A stretch of DNA of 64,000 bases from Myxococcales bacterium (GTDB taxonomy: Bacteria > Myxococcota_A > Polyangia > Nannocystales > Nannocystaceae): NCBI GenBank assembly GCA_020633335.1, contig JACKDU010000012.1, forward strand, positions 62,001 through 126,000, read 5' to 3'. Of this stretch, positions 60,171 to 64,000 are shown in pieces. How positions within the stretch are numbered: position 1 is the stretch's first letter; the number at the start of each line of letters is the position of its first letter. Position numbers and translations under genes: made by a program. The notes beneath the pieces were generated by a model. That model was not told the DNA's origin. It made no database searches and worked only from the letters and a program-made list of their open reading frames with translations.

Positions 60171-60944
60171 TCACCCCTTCTTCGCGCGCCGAAGCGGCGG
60201 CGTGGTGCTCCCGGTGATCCAGAGCGCGAGCGCCGGGAAGTGCCGCGAGAGGGTGTAGAAGCGCGGGTAGATCACCCGCGACCGCCGGCGGGCGACCGCG
60301 TCGGCGATCCTCCGGGCGAGGATCGCCGGCTTGCCGGTCGGCAGGCGATCGACGACCGCGCTCGCCTCGTAGCGGGTGCGGGCGGCCGCCTCCATCGCCG
60401 ACTCGACCGGCCCGGGATAGACCGTGACGACGTGGATCCCGTGGGGACGAAGCTCGGCCCGCAGCCCCTCGGAGGCGGCGCCGAGGGCCGCCTTCGCCGC
60501 ATTATAGAAGTACATCCCGGGGGTCGGCGCGAGGCCGGCGACCGAGGCGATGTCGACGATCGTCCCGGCGCCGCGGGCGATCATCCGCGGGACGATCGCG
60601 TGGGTGAGGCGGAGCGGGGTGTGGAGATCGACGTGGAGGAGGCGCTCGGCGTCGTCGATCGCGACCTCCTCGATCGGCGCGACGATCTGGACCCCGGCGT
60701 TGTTGATCAGCACGTCGATCGGCCCGAGCGCGGCCTCGGCCTCGTCGAGGATCGTCGGCGCCTCGGCGCTCACGCTGAGGTCGCGCTCGATGACGTGGGC
60801 GTGGCCAGCGGCCGCCTCGGCGGCGAGCGCCTCGAGGAGGGGCCGGCGGCGGGCGACGAGGGTCACCTTCGCGCCCCGTCGCATGTACTCGCGGGCGATC
60901 GCCTCGCCGATCCCGCTCGAGGCGCCGGTGATGAGGACGTGCAT
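60171..60944 (-). CDS. Short-chain dehydrogenase/reductase
   Basis: A protein of about 257 aa from ATG 60944. Classical SDR features are present: cofactor loop MHVLITGASSGIGEAIAREY, NNAG in VLINNAGVQI, Ser in IVDIASVAGL and catalytic Y-x-x-x-K in YFYNAAKAALGAASEGLR. PGPVESAM follows. NADP is favoured by basic VARRRPLL after the loop. It lacks the long C-terminal extension of sterol-type enzymes. TATCTT (60951-60956) ends exactly 6 nt before the ATG, consistent with leaderless mRNA. It shares a 149-nt divergent region with the DUF2330 gene. Substrate unknown. Confidence 0.9.
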   Translation of the reverse strand: MHVLITGASSGIGEAIAREYMRRGAKVTLVARRRPLLEALAAEAAAGHAHVIERDLSVSAEAPTILDEAEAALGPIDVLINNAGVQIVAPIEEVAIDDAERLLHVDLHTPLRLTHAIVPRMIARGAGTIVDIASVAGLAPTPGMYFYNAAKAALGAASEGLRAELRPHGIHVVTVYPGPVESAMEAAARTRYEASAVVDRLPTGKPAILARRIADAVARRRSRVIYPRFYTLSRHFPALALWITGSTTPPLRRAKKG

Positions 60945-61093
60945 GGCGCGAAGATACACCCCGGCCGCCGAGGAGGAACGCGCGTTCGGCGCGCGCGGCG
61001 GGAGGGGATCTAGAGCCCCGATATCCCCGCCTCCCGGGGCCCTCCGCGGGCTTTGCGCTGGACCTGCGGGGCCTTTTGCGGTCCCATGGCGCC

Positions 61094-62857
61094 ATGACTT
61101 ATTCGCCTCTCTTCGCGCGCGCGCGCCTCCTCGCCCCGGCCGCGGCCGCCCTCGTCGCGGGCCTCACCCTGACCAGCGCCCCCCAGGAGGCGGCCGCCTG
61201 CGGCGGCCTCTTCTGCGACGGCGGCATGCCGATGCCGGTGCCGGTCGACCAGACCGGCGAGAACGTCCTCTTCATCGTCGACGAGCAGGAGGGGACGGTC
61301 GAGGCCCACATCCAGATCCAGTACATGGGCGATCCGGACAAGTTCGCCTGGGTGATCCCGGTGCAGTCGGAGCCGGACTTCTCGGCCGGCTCCGAGCTCC
61401 TCTTCACCAACCTCCTCGCGGGGACGGTGCCGACCTACTCCTTCACCAACACCTTCGACTGCCAGGACAAGAGCGGCCCCAGCCTCGGCTGCGCCTACGC
61501 CGAGGCGGACTTCGCCGGCGACTCCGGCGAGGGCTTCGGCTCGGCGAGCGCGGGCGGGACCGACGGCGGCGACCCGGGCCCGCAGATCATCAAGCGCGAG
61601 ATCGTCGGCGCCTTCGAGATCGTCGTCCTCAAGGGCGGCAACGCCCAGGAGCTCTACGACTGGCTCGACACGCACGGCTACGCCCAGGACCCGGACGCGC
61701 CGCCGATCCTCGAGGAGTACCTCAGCGAGGGCTACTACTTCGCCGCCGCGAAGCTGGTCCATGGGGCAGGTGTCGACGAGCTCCAGCCGCTGGTGATGAC
61801 CTACAAGGGCAACCAGCCCTGCGTGCCGCTGCGGCTGACGCGGATCGCCGCGGTCGAGGACATGCCGATCCGGGTCTTCGCCCTCGGCGTCGAGCGGGCG
61901 GTGCCGCTGGTCTACAAGCACGTCGTCCTCAACGAGACGATCCTCGACTGGGTGAACAGCGCGAGCGACTACTACGCCGCGGTCGCCCAGGCGATCGACG
62001 AGGCGGAGATGGGCCAGGGCTTCGTCACCGAGTACGCCGGGCCCTCGTCGGTGGTCTCGTCGGGCGGGCTCTACAGCGATCGCTGGGAGACCGTCGACTT
62101 CGTCGGCGCGATCCCGGTCAACGGCAGCTACACGATCGTCGACGCGCTGACGAGCATCGGCCTGATGGAGTGCTTCTCTGGTTTCGAAGGGGCCGAGGGC
62201 TGCTCCTACAACCACCCGCTCCTCCTGCCGATCCTGCGGACCTACCTGCCGGCGCCGGCGGGGGTCCAGGAGGACACCTTCTACGAGTGCATGGAGTGCT
62301 TCGAGGCGATGATCGACTACGGGGCGTGGGACTCTGCGAAGTTCGCCGCCGACCTCGACGAGCGGATCATCGCCCCCGGGAAGCACGCGCGCGACCTCCT
62401 GACGCGGTGGCCCTACGTCACCCGGATGCTGACGATCATGTCGCCGCACGAGATGACGCGGGATCCCGAGTTCACCTACAACCCGGACCTCGACGACGTC
62501 GTCGCCTCCCACAGCGCGACCCAGATGATCCCCTGCGAGGGCTCGAACAAGTTCGTCTTCGCCGACGGGCGGGAGCTCCTCCTCGACCCGAGCGGGAGCT
62601 GGCCGGACCTCGGCGACATGCCGGCGGCCGAGCGGGTCGAGGTGATGACGCCGGCCGGCGCGCCCCAGGTCGAGGTCGACAACAAGGAGGCGATCGACGA
62701 CGCGATCCGGGCCTCCAACAAGCGCTTCGACTACGACAACGGCGAGGGGGTCAACTGCGCGGTCCGCTCGCTGCGCTCGTCGCTGATGGGCACGCTGAGC
62801 CTCGCCTTCGTCTTCGGCTTCGCCTGGCGGGGCCGTCGACGCCGCGCGCGGGGGTGA
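61094..62857 (+). CDS. DUF2330 secreted/membrane-anchored protein
   Basis: The protein is about 587 aa from ATG 61094. A signal peptide (LLAPAAAALVAGLTLTSAPQ) is followed at once by CGGLFCDGGMPMPVPVDQTG, the cysteine-rich start of DUF2330. Then come ENVLFIVDEQEGTVEAHIQI, FAWVIPVQSEP and RYVLNETILDWV-like blocks. Further Cys (FDCQDK, LGCAYAE, ECFSG, GCSYN, ECMECFE, PCEG, NCAV) suggest disulfides, and a single C-terminal helix (LMGTLSLAFVFGFAWRG plus Arg-rich tail) anchors it. DUF2330 is common in myxobacteria and marine lineages, with no established role. A TGGTTTCGAAGGGGCC-type repeat variant sits near 62179. A hairpin (62873-62894) follows the stop. Confidence 0.82.
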   Translation: MTYSPLFARARLLAPAAAALVAGLTLTSAPQEAAACGGLFCDGGMPMPVPVDQTGENVLFIVDEQEGTVEAHIQIQYMGDPDKFAWVIPVQSEPDFSAGSELLFTNLLAGTVPTYSFTNTFDCQDKSGPSLGCAYAEADFAGDSGEGFGSASAGGTDGGDPGPQIIKREIVGAFEIVVLKGGNAQELYDWLDTHGYAQDPDAPPILEEYLSEGYYFAAAKLVHGAGVDELQPLVMTYKGNQPCVPLRLTRIAAVEDMPIRVFALGVERAVPLVYKHVVLNETILDWVNSASDYYAAVAQAIDEAEMGQGFVTEYAGPSSVVSSGGLYSDRWETVDFVGAIPVNGSYTIVDALTSIGLMECFSGFEGAEGCSYNHPLLLPILRTYLPAPAGVQEDTFYECMECFEAMIDYGAWDSAKFAADLDERIIAPGKHARDLLTRWPYVTRMLTIMSPHEMTRDPEFTYNPDLDDVVASHSATQMIPCEGSNKFVFADGRELLLDPSGSWPDLGDMPAAERVEVMTPAGAPQVEVDNKEAIDDAIRASNKRFDYDNGEGVNCAVRSLRSSLMGTLSLAFVFGFAWRGRRRRARG

Positions 62858-62872
62858 GCGAGCCGGGCGTGG

Positions 62873-62894
62873 GCGCGGGCGAGCGCGCCCGCGC
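62873..62894 (+). terminator. Hairpin after the DUF2330 gene
   Basis: GCGCGGGCG (62873-62881) and CGCCCGCGC (62886-62894) around AGCG, starting 16 nt after the stop. It is followed by TCATATCACC and not by a T-run. Confidence 0.6.
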
Positions 62895-62914
62895 TCATAT
62901 CACCTGCCTTAATG

Positions 62915-62936
62915 GACATGTCCAAGTGGTCATGTC
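62915..62936. repeat. Intergenic copy of the dispersed repeat with nested palindromes
   Basis: GACATG (62915-62920) and CATGTC (62931-62936) pair around TCCAAGTGGT. The left part GGACATGTCC (62914-62923) is itself a perfect palindrome. It lies between the DUF2330 terminator and the right-edge gene. Confidence 0.55.
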
Positions 62937-63061
62937 ATGCGCGGGGCGAGGGCGTCTGCGCGCCGGGCCGGGCGGCGCCTCTGCGCTCGCCGACCCCGCC
63001 CCGGGCTTGTGAGCGGCCCGCCCCTTCGACTATCCTGGGCGGGCGCGCGGCGAGCTTGAAC

Positions 63062-64000
<939 letters not shown>

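Noticed and set aside
62914..62923. GGACATGTCC as a specific regulator site
   Set aside because: It is part of a copy of the dispersed hairpin family, so it needs no separate explanation.

Overview
The window is a very G+C-rich bacterial chromosome segment, densely coded and with strong third-position G/C bias. The content suggests a myxobacterium, most like the Nannocystaceae. It has a giant Ser/Thr-kinase/ATPase/histidine-kinase fusion, many lipoproteins (one with a long Ser/Gly/Thr/Asp linker), an ECF sigma factor coupled to a FecR/TPR anti-sigma protein, a DUF2330 protein and a TPR/Pro-Glu-repeat membrane protein. The taxonomic placement is inference. No rRNA, phage, insertion sequence or CRISPR array was seen. 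Genes run off both edges (left, minus strand, 1-2515; right, plus strand, 63062-64000).

Layout. 1-8 kb: HEAT-like protein (edge), CrtI/retinol-saturase-type FAD enzyme, POT-like transporter, lone SecD-like protein, cation diffusion facilitator. 8.1-9.2 kb: minus-strand tRNA cluster Ile-Phe-Lys-Val, then a 32-codon small ORF with a strong promoter. 9.2-15.8 kb: COG2907-type oxidoreductase, short MgtE-type Mg transporter, ankyrin protein, RlmN-family enzyme coupled to ChaN-like and coiled-coil lipoproteins. 16-23.7 kb: ECF sigma/FecR pair, DUF3556-like membrane protein, VOC protein, ATP-grasp-like enzyme, hybrid histidine kinase broken by a frameshift. 23.9-27 kb: five-gene minus-strand locus built around DUF2589-type proteins, with a sigma70-like promoter and a perfect 25-nt palindrome at its start. 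27.6-34.9 kb: glutathione peroxidase lipoprotein, gamma-glutamylcyclotransferase-like protein, 1727-aa sensor kinase, VOC protein with its own promoter and terminator. 35-43 kb: seven tightly spaced plus-strand genes (amino-acid dehydrogenase, class-IV aminotransferase, haem-oxygenase-like diiron oxygenase, O-methyltransferase, fold-type-II PLP enzyme, MFS exporter, GT1 glycosyltransferase). They read as a small non-PKS/NRPS biosynthetic cluster. 43-48.3 kb: minus-strand set with a second O-methyltransferase, a PqqD/RRE-like plus glycosyltransferase fusion, a membrane glycosyltransferase-like protein and a YdcZ-type transporter. 48.4-64 kb: mostly housekeeping (GlcD-type oxidase, ErpA/IscA, LigA, molybdopterin oxidoreductase, SDR) with several lipoproteins and membrane proteins.

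Three genome-wide patterns stand out. First, many genes have a -10-like hexamer 6-8 nt before the start codon and so are probably leaderless. Second, a family of short imperfect hairpins (core near TGTC-N6-GACA) is scattered within and between genes and is read in frame when intragenic. Third, full TTGACA-N17/18 promoters occur before only a few genes, including the DUF2589 locus and the 32-codon ORF.
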